Shown here: piece by piece, positions 34,279 to 43,242 of the stretch
Position numbering within the stretch: the stretch's first letter is position 1
Layout: the number at the start of each line of letters is the position of its first letter
NCBI GenBank assembly: GCA_025352125.1
Contig: JANXTZ010000019.1
Span: 1 to 64,000, forward strand
Source of the DNA: Deinococcales bacterium
GTDB lineage: Bacteria > Deinococcota > Deinococci > Deinococcales > JAAFIG01
Reading direction: 5' to 3'
Length of the DNA: 64,000 nucleotides
Position numbers and translations under genes: made by a program
The notes under the pieces: model-generated
What the model saw: only the letters and a program-made list of their open reading frames with translations
What the model was told of the DNA's origin: nothing
The model's database searches: none

Positions 34279-35058
34279 CTAAGGCAAACTGAGTATAAAA
34301 ACTTCTTCCAAAGCATTGGGATCGACAAAGGGTTTGACCTCGAGCGTCAAACCAAGCGTGTCGCCCCTGGAGGCAATCCGTTTGACGATCAGACCAATTT
34401 GCACCGTTGGAAACGCACCGCCCGCAAAACCGCCAGACAGTACCTTTTGTCCAACCTTGACATCGGAGCCTTTAAATCCCTCAACCCTCAACATTCGACC
34501 CGCAATGCCGCGCCCAAGTCCGCGCCCGCGCTTTTTGCTGCTTGCCACCGTCACCCCGACCCGAAACTCTGGATCGCTCACGGTTCGGATCAGTGCCGTG
34601 CGCGGCGCAACTTCTTGCACGATGCCAACCAAACCCGAGGGCGTCGTGACCGCCATTCCAGGCTGCAAACCGTCTTGTGCGCCCAGTGCCACGATCAATT
34701 GCGAAACCAAACCATCATTCTTATACGAGATCACACTGGCTATCGCAAACACCCCAGGCGATTGATAGCGCCGAATTTTTGCCGCCGCCTCGAGTTTTTT
34801 GGCTTCCTGCTCGAGTTGCACCAGTTTGGTTTGGGCGGTTCCGAGTTGATTTTTTAAAGTTTTGTTCTCAATTCGTAAATCATTTTCAAAGGCTATCGTG
34901 TCAACCGCATTCTTGGCATTTTGGGCAAGTTGGTAAAACATGCCTGTAAACGGCGCGACGCTTGCCGAAAGCGCAAATGGGGCTGGCGGCACAAAACGTG
35001 TCGAGACCAAAGACACCAGCATCAAAATACCAAACACCAGCCAGAGTCTCGAGTTCAT
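34279..35058 (-). CDS. mreC: Rod-shape protein MreC
   Basis: A 259-residue protein with an N-terminal membrane helix (WLVFGILMLVSLVST), a coiled coil (about 55-90, TLKNQLGTAQTKLVQLEQEA), and two beta domains with GMAVTTPSGLVGIVQEVAP and GQKVLSGGFAGGAFPTVQIG, standard for MreC. ATG 35058 is chosen over upstream codons because the protein then begins at its membrane helix. MreC organises the elongation machinery in the periplasm. It ends seven bases before the possible far start of mreD. Confidence 0.9.
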   Translation of the reverse strand: MNSRLWLVFGILMLVSLVSTRFVPPAPFALSASVAPFTGMFYQLAQNAKNAVDTIAFENDLRIENKTLKNQLGTAQTKLVQLEQEAKKLEAAAKIRRYQSPGVFAIASVISYKNDGLVSQLIVALGAQDGLQPGMAVTTPSGLVGIVQEVAPRTALIRTVSDPEFRVGVTVASSKKRGRGLGRGIAGRMLRVEGFKGSDVKVGQKVLSGGFAGGAFPTVQIGLIVKRIASRGDTLGLTLEVKPFVDPNALEEVFILSLP

Positions 35059-35092
35059 GATGCACCAAATTGTGAAGAGTGCCGCAGGCGCA

Positions 35093-35692
35093 TCAATCTG
35101 CACCCACAACTTCTGATTTCACCCACGGCAGCAACTCGAGGTTGAGGCTGTGCGCCAATGTGATCATTTTGGCGATGGGCAAACCCACCACGTTAAAAAA
35201 GTCACCCTCGATTTTTTCGACCAGCGCCATGCCCATCTCCTGAATGCCGTAACCACCGGCTTTGTCCAAGCCTTCGCCAGAGTTGGCGTAGCCCAGAACC
35301 TCGGCGCTCGAGAGATCACGAAATTTGACGCGGGTGCGTTCAAACCCGAGCGCTTGAGCGCTGGGCGTCAGGATGCAGACACCCGTGAAAACCTCGTGCC
35401 AGTTGCCAGACAAAGCCCGAATAAAATTGGCATTCTCGAGCTTGCTGATGGGTTTTTGCAGGAGTTGACCTTCAAACGCCACCACCGTATCGGCTGCCAG
35501 AATGATGCGTTCAGGCTCGAGCGATTGAACGGCTCGGGCTTTTTTGTTTGCCAAGAATTGCACCAAAATTTGCGGGTCGGGTTCAGGGCTGTTTTCGTCA
35601 ACGTCCGCGCTGCGAACGCGAAACTGGACGCCCAAACGGGTTAAAAGTTCTTTACGGCGCGGACTGCCCGACGCCAGAATGATTTCTGTCAT
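35093..35692 (-). CDS. maf: Maf-family nucleoside triphosphate pyrophosphatase
   Basis: A 199-residue Maf/YhdE protein: ILASGSPRRKELLTRLGVQF is the signature N-terminal loop, ILAADTVVAFEGQLLQKP holds the catalytic Asp and Lys, and GYGIQEMGMALVEKIEGDFF NV-type motif binds nucleotide. Maf hydrolyses non-canonical nucleotides such as dTTP, UTP or modified NTPs. It starts the maf-mreC-mreD-mrdA-minC cluster on the minus strand. Confidence 0.92.
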   Translation of the reverse strand: MTEIILASGSPRRKELLTRLGVQFRVRSADVDENSPEPDPQILVQFLANKKARAVQSLEPERIILAADTVVAFEGQLLQKPISKLENANFIRALSGNWHEVFTGVCILTPSAQALGFERTRVKFRDLSSAEVLGYANSGEGLDKAGGYGIQEMGMALVEKIEGDFFNVVGLPIAKMITLAHSLNLELLPWVKSEVVGAD

Positions 35693-35859
35693 TGCTTACC
35701 TTCAAAAGGGAATTTCACCCAGGGTTTTCATGCGGGAGATCAACCCAACATCTCTGCCAGTCTAACGCGAACAGGTGAATGTTGTCTCATATTTTCAGTG
35801 GATTGAGATACTCGAGGAAAATTCTGATTGCGAAATTTAACACCTTGACACCACTGCAC

Positions 35860-35865
35860 CATAAT
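35860..35865 (+). promoter_or_regulatory. -10 box of a leaderless antitoxin gene (35872)
   Basis: CATAAT ends six bases before ATG 35872. TTAACA at 35837-35842 gives a 17-base spacer and may serve as the -35. Confidence 0.55.
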
Positions 35866-35871
35866 GAATCC

Positions 35872-36099
35872 ATGAGACTAAGCGTTAATCTTGAACCAGA
35901 CTTGTATGCCGTGGCAAAATCACTTGCCAAAGCCGATGATGTCAGTCTGAATGTCTTAATTAATCATTTACTGCGTGACGCGCTTTTTGGTCAAACGCAA
36001 CCAACGCAAACCCACCTCAAAAATGGGCTTCTGGTCAGCAGTTCAAAAGTTCGGGTCACTCGAGAAATGGTGATGCAAGCCTTGGAAGAAGACGAATGA
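35872..36099 (+). CDS. Ribbon-helix-helix-type antitoxin
   Basis: A 75-residue protein starting MRLSVNLEPDLYAVAKSLAK, a ribbon-helix-helix (CopG/CcdA-like) N-terminus followed by DVSLNVLINHLLRDAL. The C-terminal tail (VTREMVMQALEEDE) would bind the toxin. It is leaderless and its stop overlaps the PIN toxin start (ATGA). The complex probably represses its own promoter. Confidence 0.82.
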   Translation: MRLSVNLEPDLYAVAKSLAKADDVSLNVLINHLLRDALFGQTQPTQTHLKNGLLVSSSKVRVTREMVMQALEEDE

Positions 36100-36494
36100 C
36101 CTATTTGATTGATGCCAATGTTCTGGTGGCACTGCACAACGAAGCCAACGATGATTTTATTCGGGCTCACGAATGGTTCTCTAAACTTGGGAAAAATAAA
36201 TTTGCGACCTGCACCATCACCCAAGGCAGATTTCTTCGGACGCATTTGATTTACTTCCCAAGTGACGGCGTAGCAGCCGCTTTTGAGAAAATAAAAGTTT
36301 TAACCAAAAATCCCAACCATGTTTGGTGGGGCGATAACTTCTCATACGTGCAAGTTGACCCAACGCGGCTTCAAGGGCGCAAGCAAATTACAGACGCTTG
36401 GTTAGCCGAATTGTGCCGCGTGAAAAAAGGGAAAATTGTAACTTTTGACAAAGGGTTTTGTGCCCTACACACCGATGTGGCGGTGTTGCTCTAA
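36096..36494 (+). CDS. PIN-domain toxin (VapC-like)
   Basis: A 132-residue PIN protein: MTYLIDANVLVALHNEAN carries the first Asp, FATCTITQGRFLR the central region, DAWLAELCRVKKGKIVTFDK the last acidic residues. It follows and overlaps the RHH antitoxin. This family (with a W-W-G-D-x-F segment) resembles the TA-type PIN toxins of cyanobacteria and Deinococcota. It is the second PIN toxin locus in the window and is not closely related to the one at 5658. Confidence 0.85.
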   Translation: MTYLIDANVLVALHNEANDDFIRAHEWFSKLGKNKFATCTITQGRFLRTHLIYFPSDGVAAAFEKIKVLTKNPNHVWWGDNFSYVQVDPTRLQGRKQITDAWLAELCRVKKGKIVTFDKGFCALHTDVAVLL

Positions 36495-36576
36495 CCTTTC
36501 AGCACTGGCAGTACAAGGGACAACAAAAAGCATTTTCGTCACTCGAGTGTCACAGCTTGGACCTAAACTAACCCAA

Positions 36577-37917
36577 ATGCTCCTGCTCGAGTTCACTGAT
36601 GCGCTTGCCGTGATCGCTTGCGGAATCGCGGCAGCCCAGACGCTGGGTTTGCACCCCGTCGGTTGGGTGATTTGCGTGTTGTTCGGTCTGGGGTCTTGGA
36701 CTTTCAAACGCACGCGCTGGTACGGTTTGACGCTGTTGTGGTGTCCTGGCATGATCGGGTTTTTAGCCAGCAACCACGACCCCCTGACTCGAGCCTGGAG
36801 CGCCCTGCTGGGAATGCTGGGCTTTTACGCCATCTGGTGCGTGTTGCAAGCCAGGGATGAACACTCGAGCACGGGTTGGTGGGCGGCTGTAGTGTTGGTC
36901 ATCTGGCAACCGAGCAGTGTTGCGCTGTTGGGCGTCACATTTCTGGCAGCCCAAGCCACAACCGGTTGGCGCTCACAGCTTTCTCCCGCTCGAGGGGCAT
37001 TGCAACATGGCAGTTTGCAACGCTGGTCGGGCGTGATGGTGTTGGCGCTGGTCGTTTCTGGCTTGAGTTTGGTGCTGCCACCGCCCGCAGCTTGGCGGGT
37101 GCAAGATATTTTGCTGCCCAAACTCGAGTTGCCAGCACCAACCACCAGTGGTGTGTACCCTCAAGCCGATTTCAGCACCAGGGTAAAACCCTTTGAAGTG
37201 CAAAACTTTGACCCTCGAGCCATTGTCGTTGGTATTTTGCTCTTGGGCGCGGTGATGTTGTGGCAATCGCAAGCGCGTTCAAGCAGAGGGCGAATTTTGG
37301 GACAAGATGTTCAAGCCAAGAAAAAACCCAAAGCAAAATTTGATTGGCTGCTGGTGTTCGTGCTCGCCAGCGTTCTGGTGATGTTGTTCATTTTTTGGAC
37401 GATCAAAACCCTCTCGAGCAATCTGATTCCAATTCAAATTCCAAACATGCCAAACTGGTCCTCGAGCGTGTCGATTGTTGTTTTTGTGGCAGGTTTGGTG
37501 ATTTCATTGCTCCATTGGCTTCGAGTGTACCTGGCAAAACGCAAGCTCAAGCCCATTGACATCATTCAGTTTCCAGGCAAGAAATCAACGTTGCTCGAGC
37601 TTCCAGAAAACCGCGTCCGAGCCGCCTACGCCCTGTGGTTGCGCTTGTTGGAAACCCTCGAGTTGCCAAGAGAAAAAGTGGAAACACCGTTCGAGTTTTC
37701 AAGGCGCGTTACAGTGCACCACCCAAACTTGCGCGAAGCCACCAACGCTTTGACCCAAGCTTACGAGCGCGTGCGGTACGGCTCGAGCGTTCTGGAATCA
37801 GATGCAGTCAAAGCCGAGGAAGCCCTGCAAGAATGGCGCTCGAGTGTTCAGCCATCGCCAACCAATCAAAGTGCTACAAGTTTGACACTCGAGAAGCCAC
37901 TCTCGTTGTTAGACTGA
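36577..37917 (+). CDS. Membrane protein with C-terminal DUF4129 domain (first)
   Basis: A 446-residue protein with about ten hydrophobic helices in two blocks (residues 8-190 and 215-315), then a cytoplasmic C-terminal domain with RVRAAYALWLRLLETLELPR and ALTQAYERVRYGSS, the DUF4129 pattern. ATG 36577 is preceded by TAAACT at seven bases, so it may be leaderless; the frame is open upstream across the PIN toxin end. DUF4129 proteins are usually coupled to MoxR, DUF58 and transglutaminase proteins. Here MoxR follows but the others do not. Confidence 0.78.
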   Translation: MLLLEFTDALAVIACGIAAAQTLGLHPVGWVICVLFGLGSWTFKRTRWYGLTLLWCPGMIGFLASNHDPLTRAWSALLGMLGFYAIWCVLQARDEHSSTGWWAAVVLVIWQPSSVALLGVTFLAAQATTGWRSQLSPARGALQHGSLQRWSGVMVLALVVSGLSLVLPPPAAWRVQDILLPKLELPAPTTSGVYPQADFSTRVKPFEVQNFDPRAIVVGILLLGAVMLWQSQARSSRGRILGQDVQAKKKPKAKFDWLLVFVLASVLVMLFIFWTIKTLSSNLIPIQIPNMPNWSSSVSIVVFVAGLVISLLHWLRVYLAKRKLKPIDIIQFPGKKSTLLELPENRVRAAYALWLRLLETLELPREKVETPFEFSRRVTVHHPNLREATNALTQAYERVRYGSSVLESDAVKAEEALQEWRSSVQPSPTNQSATSLTLEKPLSLLD

Positions 37918-37924
37918 GTATACT

Positions 37925-39334
37925 TTGAACGCCGTCACAGAGCACCTCGAGCCGACACAACCTTTAAAGGATGCTGTCTTGGTGCTGGTTTTTACGGCGC
38001 TGATTGCTTCTGGTTGGTTGAATTGGTTGCCGCTCGGCGTGGTGATTGCCGCCGTCATCTTGCCATTTTCGATTCGCCGCAATGCCAAAACCCAACTGTT
38101 CGCGCCCTGGGCAAGCGTTTACGTTGGCGCGAGCGCTTTTTTGATGCTGCCGCTCAACTTTTCCAACCTGCTCGAGCGACTGTCTTGGATGGCGCTTGGA
38201 ATTTTGCTTGCATGGCTGATTGGGTTAGCTTTTGACGGCATCAAAGAGCGCAACCACTGGGCGTGGCTGGCAGGTTTGATCTTGCTGATGCTCAATCCAA
38301 GCGCGGCTGGAGTGATTGGCGTGTTGGGGCTTTGCATCTTCGGTGCATTGCGAGCCAGAAGCTCGAGAATTCGGGTTGGGGTGCAGTTTCAAAACCGTTC
38401 TGGCATGATCGTGCTGGCAATTTTGGGCTTGACCATCTCGGCATTCAGCATCTTGCTGGCTCGCCCAGCAGGATTTCAGTTCAATGACGCAACCATGCCA
38501 GTTTTAAAGCCCAGAACAGCCATAAAACCAAAAACCACTGCCTCGAGCATCGAAACCACCGGCTCAAGTCGCTCGGGTGTGGAGAAGGTTCAGACATCCA
38601 ATTCTGGATTGCAAAATGCGTTACTGCTGATGAATCTTGCATTGTTGCTGGTCATGATGGCATTGCTTTTGGGCTTGTTGCGAAATCGAATGCAAACCCC
38701 AAAGGGACGACGCAAATCCGAAATTTCTGAATTGATTCCGTTGTTTGGTGCGTTCATCGTTTTGCTGGCGTTGTTCGTTTGGGCGAGCACACCACCGCCG
38801 CGTCTTGAGGGCACAAAAACGCCTTCCAACATTCAGGGTGCAAATCAAAATCCGAGCCTGAACAAACCAACCAAGCCACCAGAACCCAAACTCGAGCGAA
38901 ACGAGCGCACAAATCCTATTTTTACGATTTTCATGTTGTTCATCGTGATGGCGGCGGCATACTGGGCGTACCGCATCACCCGAGAAAAAACGGCAAACGA
39001 CTTTCCAGAAGAACCTGAACTCGACAGCAACTCGAGTCTCGAGAAAAAAATTCAAGCCACCAATCGAGTGCGGGAAGCCTACAGGGGTTTTCTCGAGCTT
39101 TGCAGTACAAAAGGAATTCGGCGCTCAAACGACCAGACCTCGCTCGAGTTCGCGGCATGGGTCGGAAGGCTCGCGCCAGACTCGAGTGTTGATGTTCAAC
39201 ACTTGACCAGACTCTACGAACCCGTGCGCTACGGGCAACTGAGCGACGAATCTGGGGCACTCGAGGCAGAACGAATTGTGAATGCACTGAAAAATAATTT
39301 CAAACTCGAGCCACTTTTAGGAGAAATAGCATGA
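37925..39334 (+). CDS. Membrane protein with C-terminal DUF4129 domain (second)
   Basis: A 469-residue protein with helices at about 18-60, 72-140, 155-180, 235-255 and 270-290, a Pro/Asn/Lys-rich linker, another helix (TIFMLFIVMAAAYWAYR), and a C-terminal DUF4129 domain (RVREAYRGFLELCSTKGI; LTRLYEPVRYGQLSDESG). TTG 37925 is the likely start, seven bases after the first DUF4129 gene. Its stop overlaps the MoxR start (ATGA), so production is coupled. Role unknown; envelope or protein-folding function is inferred from MoxR partners elsewhere. Confidence 0.75.
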   Translation: MNAVTEHLEPTQPLKDAVLVLVFTALIASGWLNWLPLGVVIAAVILPFSIRRNAKTQLFAPWASVYVGASAFLMLPLNFSNLLERLSWMALGILLAWLIGLAFDGIKERNHWAWLAGLILLMLNPSAAGVIGVLGLCIFGALRARSSRIRVGVQFQNRSGMIVLAILGLTISAFSILLARPAGFQFNDATMPVLKPRTAIKPKTTASSIETTGSSRSGVEKVQTSNSGLQNALLLMNLALLLVMMALLLGLLRNRMQTPKGRRKSEISELIPLFGAFIVLLALFVWASTPPPRLEGTKTPSNIQGANQNPSLNKPTKPPEPKLERNERTNPIFTIFMLFIVMAAAYWAYRITREKTANDFPEEPELDSNSSLEKKIQATNRVREAYRGFLELCSTKGIRRSNDQTSLEFAAWVGRLAPDSSVDVQHLTRLYEPVRYGQLSDESGALEAERIVNALKNNFKLEPLLGEIA

Positions 39335-40260
39335 TTCAAGAATTTGGAAACCGTATCAAACAGAACGTTGCTAAGGTGATCGTCGGCAAAGACGACACCC
39401 TCGAGTTTCTGCTGGCGGCGGTGCTGGCAGGTGGACACGTGCTCTTGGAAGATGTCCCAGGCACGGGCAAGACCATGCTGGCTCGAGCGGTGGCGGCATC
39501 TTTGGGCTTGGATTTCAAACGCGTGCAATTCACGCCAGATTTGCTGCCGAGCGACATCACGGGCGTCAGCGTCTACAAGGGCACGGGTTTTGAATTTCAG
39601 GCGGGTCCGGTCTTCACCAACGTCTTGCTGGCAGACGAGATCAACCGTGCCACACCCAAAACCCAATCGGCATTGCTCGAGGCGATGAGCGAGGGGCAGG
39701 TTTCAGCCGATGGAATCACGCGCCCACTGCCAAACCCGTTTATTGTGATCGCCACGCAAAACCCAATCGAAATGGACGGCACGTACCGACTGCCCGAGGC
39801 GCAACTGGATCGTTTTCTGGTGCGTTTGAGCGTCGGATATCCCGATCAAACTCAGGAACTGACCATGCTCGAGCGGCTGCAAGGTGTGCATCCAATCTCG
39901 AGCTTGCAAGCGGTGATAGGCGATGGCAATTTGCTCGAGGCTCGTAAACAATCACGTTCAATTCACCTCGAGCCTGAACTGCGCGAATACATTGTCAAAC
40001 TGGTTCATGCCACCCGCCATCTTGACGCCACCTACCTCGGCGCGAGTCCTCGAGCAAGTTTGGCATTGCAAGGCGTGGCTCAGGGTTTGGCAGGACTGGC
40101 GGGAAGAACATTTGTCACGCCCGACGATGTCAAACGTGCCGCCATACCGGTGTTGGGACACCGTTTGATGCTGAAAGCCGAAGCCAGGTTAAAAGGTGTG
40201 ACCCCAGAAAAACTGGTGAAGGACATTCTCTCGAGCGTGGCTGTACCGGTTGAGAAATGA
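39331..40260 (+). CDS. MoxR-family AAA+ ATPase
   Basis: A 309-residue AAA+ protein: Walker A GGHVLLEDVPGTGKTMLARA, Walker B VLLADEINRATPKTQSALLE with sensor IVIATQNPIEMDGTYRLPEA, and GASPRASLALQGVAQGLA of the lid domain. MoxR ATPases act as chaperones for assembly of metal- or VWA-containing complexes. It follows two DUF4129 membrane proteins with ATGA overlap. No DUF58 or VWA gene is adjacent, which is unusual for the family. Confidence 0.92.
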   Translation: MIQEFGNRIKQNVAKVIVGKDDTLEFLLAAVLAGGHVLLEDVPGTGKTMLARAVAASLGLDFKRVQFTPDLLPSDITGVSVYKGTGFEFQAGPVFTNVLLADEINRATPKTQSALLEAMSEGQVSADGITRPLPNPFIVIATQNPIEMDGTYRLPEAQLDRFLVRLSVGYPDQTQELTMLERLQGVHPISSLQAVIGDGNLLEARKQSRSIHLEPELREYIVKLVHATRHLDATYLGASPRASLALQGVAQGLAGLAGRTFVTPDDVKRAAIPVLGHRLMLKAEARLKGVTPEKLVKDILSSVAVPVEK

Positions 40261-40339
40261 TGGAATCTTAGGGAGAAACTGGCGAGCGTTCTGTGGTGTT
40301 CAAAATCAAAATTGCTCAAGTTTGAACAAGTTTCACCAG

Positions 40340-41056
40340 TCACTTGATACTGTTCGCCTTCACCAGCAACCACGCTTTGACATCCAATTCTTTGGCAAAA
40401 TGCGCCACTGGCACAACATTGGGCAGGGTCATTCCAATTTGTTCCGCCATCGTGTTCTCGAGAATCTGCGCTTCACAAGCCTGCAAACTCCACGGTTGAT
40501 GCAGAATATCCCCGCGATACACCGTCCCTCGGGCATCAGCACTGAACAGGAAGTATCGTTCGGTCAACCAGTGCTCGAGTGTACCTGGTGCGGCGTGAAA
40601 GACCGCGCCAATCGGTTTATACTTGGCTTTGAAAGTTGCGGGAGCAGCCTTGCGGTGCGTGCGCAAACTTGAATAATCCAACCAACCATTCTCTACTCGA
40701 GATGACATTTTCGCATCCATGTACGGCAAATGAAACGCAACCCGAGCGCCACGAACCGCCAATGGATTTTCGGCATCGAGACTAAAAAACCAGACGCCAG
40801 AATGCACGCCGTCCGTGACATACGTGCGCAAGTTCAACTCGAGAAACGCATCCGTGCCAGGAATCGGCGGCACACCTCGAGCGTGAATCTGATTCATGCG
40901 AAACGGCACGACGCCCAACCAAGCCTGACCCTCAAACGTCTCGAGCCTCAGACCTTTGGGAATGAATTTTGCCAAGCTGGAAATTGGCACGGGATAATGA
41001 AAAAACGCCAGGTCGAGCCAACGCATGTGCATGATCCACGGGCGCTCGGGTTTCAT
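40340..41056 (-). CDS. DUF2071 (YqjF-like) protein
   Basis: A 238-residue protein matching DUF2071: WLDLAFFHYPVPISSLAKFI and LETFEGQAWLGVVPFRM near the start, then ELNLRTYVTDGVHSGVWFFS and VAFHLPYMDAKM. The fold is related to acetoacetate decarboxylase; the function is unknown. Its start overlaps the stop of the upstream DCC gene by four bases. Confidence 0.85.
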   Translation of the reverse strand: MKPERPWIMHMRWLDLAFFHYPVPISSLAKFIPKGLRLETFEGQAWLGVVPFRMNQIHARGVPPIPGTDAFLELNLRTYVTDGVHSGVWFFSLDAENPLAVRGARVAFHLPYMDAKMSSRVENGWLDYSSLRTHRKAAPATFKAKYKPIGAVFHAAPGTLEHWLTERYFLFSADARGTVYRGDILHQPWSLQACEAQILENTMAEQIGMTLPNVVPVAHFAKELDVKAWLLVKANSIK

Positions 41057-41475
41057 TGCGTGTCAAGGAAACGGGTGCGGAGTTCTGGAGTCGGCAACCA
41101 GCACGATTCCTGTTTGCCAAAAATGTTGTAACGGTAACGCCCGATCAGTTTGTAAACCGCGTCACGCAAGAATTTTGGCACGATTTTAAAGGCGCTCAAC
41201 CAAGACCATTTGGCAGGTAAACGTTTGAAAATCTCGAGCACTGCATCCGATCTGGTGTACACTTTCCCGCCTTCGATCAAAACCACGGTGTCCATTGCTG
41301 GAAGCTTGTGCACCTCGAGTAACTTTCGCCCCGCCTCGGATTGCTGTGAGGCAAATTGAAACACCCCAGCTTGGTCATTGCGGATGATGAATTGCACCAC
41401 ACCGTTGCAGAGATTGCAAACACCATCGAACAAAACAATTGTCTTGCCAGCGTCATTCACGGCTTCAGAATACAC
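41053..41475 (-). CDS. DCC-family (DUF393) thiol-disulfide oxidoreductase-like protein
   Basis: A 140-residue protein with IVLFDGVCNLCNGVVQFI, the D-x-x-C-x-x-C signature of DUF393, then FASQQSEAGRKLL, VVLIEGGKVYTRSDAVLEIF and a C-terminal YRYNIFGKQESC. The thioredoxin-like fold and CxxC suggest a redox role. GTG 41475 is the furthest start, with GTG 41460 an alternative. It is followed by DUF2071, a pairing that suggests one transcript. Confidence 0.85.
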   Translation of the reverse strand: MYSEAVNDAGKTIVLFDGVCNLCNGVVQFIIRNDQAGVFQFASQQSEAGRKLLEVHKLPAMDTVVLIEGGKVYTRSDAVLEIFKRLPAKWSWLSAFKIVPKFLRDAVYKLIGRYRYNIFGKQESCWLPTPELRTRFLDTQ

Positions 41476-41514
41476 AACTCTGGTTTTTCAAACCAGAGTG
41501 AGAAGTCCCCGCGT

Positions 41515-41520
41515 TACACT
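41515..41520 (+). promoter_or_regulatory. -10 box of a leaderless gene (M29 peptidase, 41527)
   Basis: TACACT ends six bases before ATG 41527. GAGG is inside the six-base gap, which would not be in the mRNA if transcription begins at the ATG. Confidence 0.5.
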
Positions 41521-41526
41521 GAGGCT

Positions 41527-42618
41527 ATGAACGATCCGATTCTGAAAAAATGGGCTGACCTGCTCTGCGATTATTGCCTTCAAATTAAAGCTGGACAGGG
41601 TTTGATGCTGGACAGCACCAGCACGGCGTTGCCACTCGTGCGCGAACTCCACAATGCGCTGCTGCTTCGCGGCGCGTACCCAGTTCTAAACCTCGAGTAT
41701 CCCGAACAACAATCTGACTTCTACCAGCACGCCACAAACCAGATTTTAGACAAGGTTTCCAGCGCTGAAATCACGCGAATGCAAGCGATTGACGCGTATC
41801 TGGCGATTCGTGCCAGCACCAACACCACAGCCCTCTCGAGCATTGACCCAGACAAACAAAATCGGGTACGTCACGCCAACAGCGAACTGCGCAAAGCCCG
41901 CGAAGGCAAACCCTGGTGTGTCACGCTCTATCCAACCCAGGCTTACGCTCAAGACGCGGGCATGAGTTTGGCGCAACTCGAGCAATTCATGTTTGGTGCA
42001 ATGTTCCTGGATCGTCCTGACCCCGTTGCCGCCTGGGGCGAAATCCGTGCCATGCAAGCCGAATTGATTAAAAAACTCGAGAGAGCCAAAACTGTGAAAC
42101 TCGAGGCGAACGGCACGGATTTAACGCTGGAAGTGACAAACCGCATCTGGCGCAATTCCGACGGTAAACGCAACATGCCAAGCGGTGAGGTGTTCACAGG
42201 TCCACTCGAGACGAGCGCCAACGGCATCGTGTTTTTCACCATTCCCAGCATGGTGAACGGTGTTGAGGTCAGCAACGTGAGACTCGAGTTTAAAAACGGC
42301 AAAGTGATTGCCGCCAGTGCTGAAAAAGGTGATGCGTACCTGCAACGCGCTTTGGAGACCGACGAAGGCTCGAGATTTCTGGGCGAACTGGGCATCGGCA
42401 CAAATTTTGGGATTCAACGCGCGATCAAAAACATTTTGTTCGACGAGAAAATTGGTGGCACGGCGCATCTGGCACTGGGCAACAGTTACCCCGAAACGCT
42501 CGGCACAAACAAAAGCGCCCTGCACTGGGATTTGATTCTGGACATGCGCCCACCTGCGGGTGGTGGACGAATTTTACTTGATGGAAACGTGTTTGCCGAG
42601 AACGGAAAATTCGTTTAA
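41527..42618 (+). CDS. M29-family metal-dependent aminopeptidase
   Basis: A 363-residue peptidase of the AmpS/AmpT family (well known from Thermus). The metal ligands fall in NMPSGEVFTGP (Glu), NILFDEKIGGTAHLALGNSY (Glu, His, Tyr) and SALHWDLILDM (His, Asp). It removes N-terminal residues from peptides in the cytosol using a two-metal centre. The start is leaderless. The upstream open frame (from 41356) runs over the DCC gene on the other strand and is ignored. Confidence 0.92.
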   Translation: MNDPILKKWADLLCDYCLQIKAGQGLMLDSTSTALPLVRELHNALLLRGAYPVLNLEYPEQQSDFYQHATNQILDKVSSAEITRMQAIDAYLAIRASTNTTALSSIDPDKQNRVRHANSELRKAREGKPWCVTLYPTQAYAQDAGMSLAQLEQFMFGAMFLDRPDPVAAWGEIRAMQAELIKKLERAKTVKLEANGTDLTLEVTNRIWRNSDGKRNMPSGEVFTGPLETSANGIVFFTIPSMVNGVEVSNVRLEFKNGKVIAASAEKGDAYLQRALETDEGSRFLGELGIGTNFGIQRAIKNILFDEKIGGTAHLALGNSYPETLGTNKSALHWDLILDMRPPAGGGRILLDGNVFAENGKFV

Positions 42619-42648
42619 CTCAAGATTTCAGATTTGCTCGAGGGATGA

Positions 42649-42654
42649 TAGAAT
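42649..42654 (+). promoter_or_regulatory. -10 box of a leaderless gene (Uma2, 42661)
   Basis: TAGAAT ends six bases before ATG 42661 without an intervening Shine-Dalgarno sequence. Confidence 0.55.
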
Positions 42655-42660
42655 TTTGTC

Positions 42661-43239
42661 ATGACCCTTGCCGTGGAAGCAAACCAAAATCCACCAGAAG
42701 TTCAGCGTCGGCGGTTTACGCTCGAGGAATTTGAACGCATGAGCGACCTGGGTTTGATTTCTGAACAACACGCCGAGTTGCTGAACGGAGAGATTTACGT
42801 GAAAGGAATGCAGGGCGGAAGACACGCTTACACCATCGTCACATTGAACGAAAAAATGATTGCCCTCTACCAAGCTCGAGCTTCAGTCGCCGCGCAAGTT
42901 CCGCTGATTTTGCTTGCCCCACCACCCGATTTTGTCGAACCAGACATCATGTTGCGCAATCTGCCAAGTTCACAATATGCAAACCGCAACGCCAATTCAG
43001 AAGATTCCATTCTGGTGATTGAAGTCAGCGATTCGACCCTCGAGCGTGACCAAACCGACAAATTGAAAGCTTACGCCCGAAATGGCATTCCCGAATATTG
43101 GATTCTGAATTTACACAGCAATCAACTTGAGGTTTACCGCGAACCAAGCGGCGAAGAATACCTGTTCATTCGCAAGTACAAAGCTGGTCAAGCGGTGGCT
43201 GCACTCGAGTTTCCTGATTTGCTGCTCGAGTGGTGGTAA
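42661..43239 (+). CDS. Uma2-family (DUF820) PD-(D/E)XK protein
   Basis: A 192-residue Uma2 protein: RFTLEEFERMSDLGLISEQH and AELLNGEIYVKGMQG begin it, then PDFVEPDIMLRN (active-site Asp) and ILVIEVSDSTLERDQTDKLK (Glu and Lys). C-terminal GIPEYWILNLHSNQLEVYRE is the conserved strand. Its sequence is only distantly related to the Uma2 protein at 10797. Convergent with an esterase gene three bases away. Confidence 0.88.
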   Translation: MTLAVEANQNPPEVQRRRFTLEEFERMSDLGLISEQHAELLNGEIYVKGMQGGRHAYTIVTLNEKMIALYQARASVAAQVPLILLAPPPDFVEPDIMLRNLPSSQYANRNANSEDSILVIEVSDSTLERDQTDKLKAYARNGIPEYWILNLHSNQLEVYREPSGEEYLFIRKYKAGQAVAALEFPDLLLEWW

Positions 43240-43242
43240 GTT

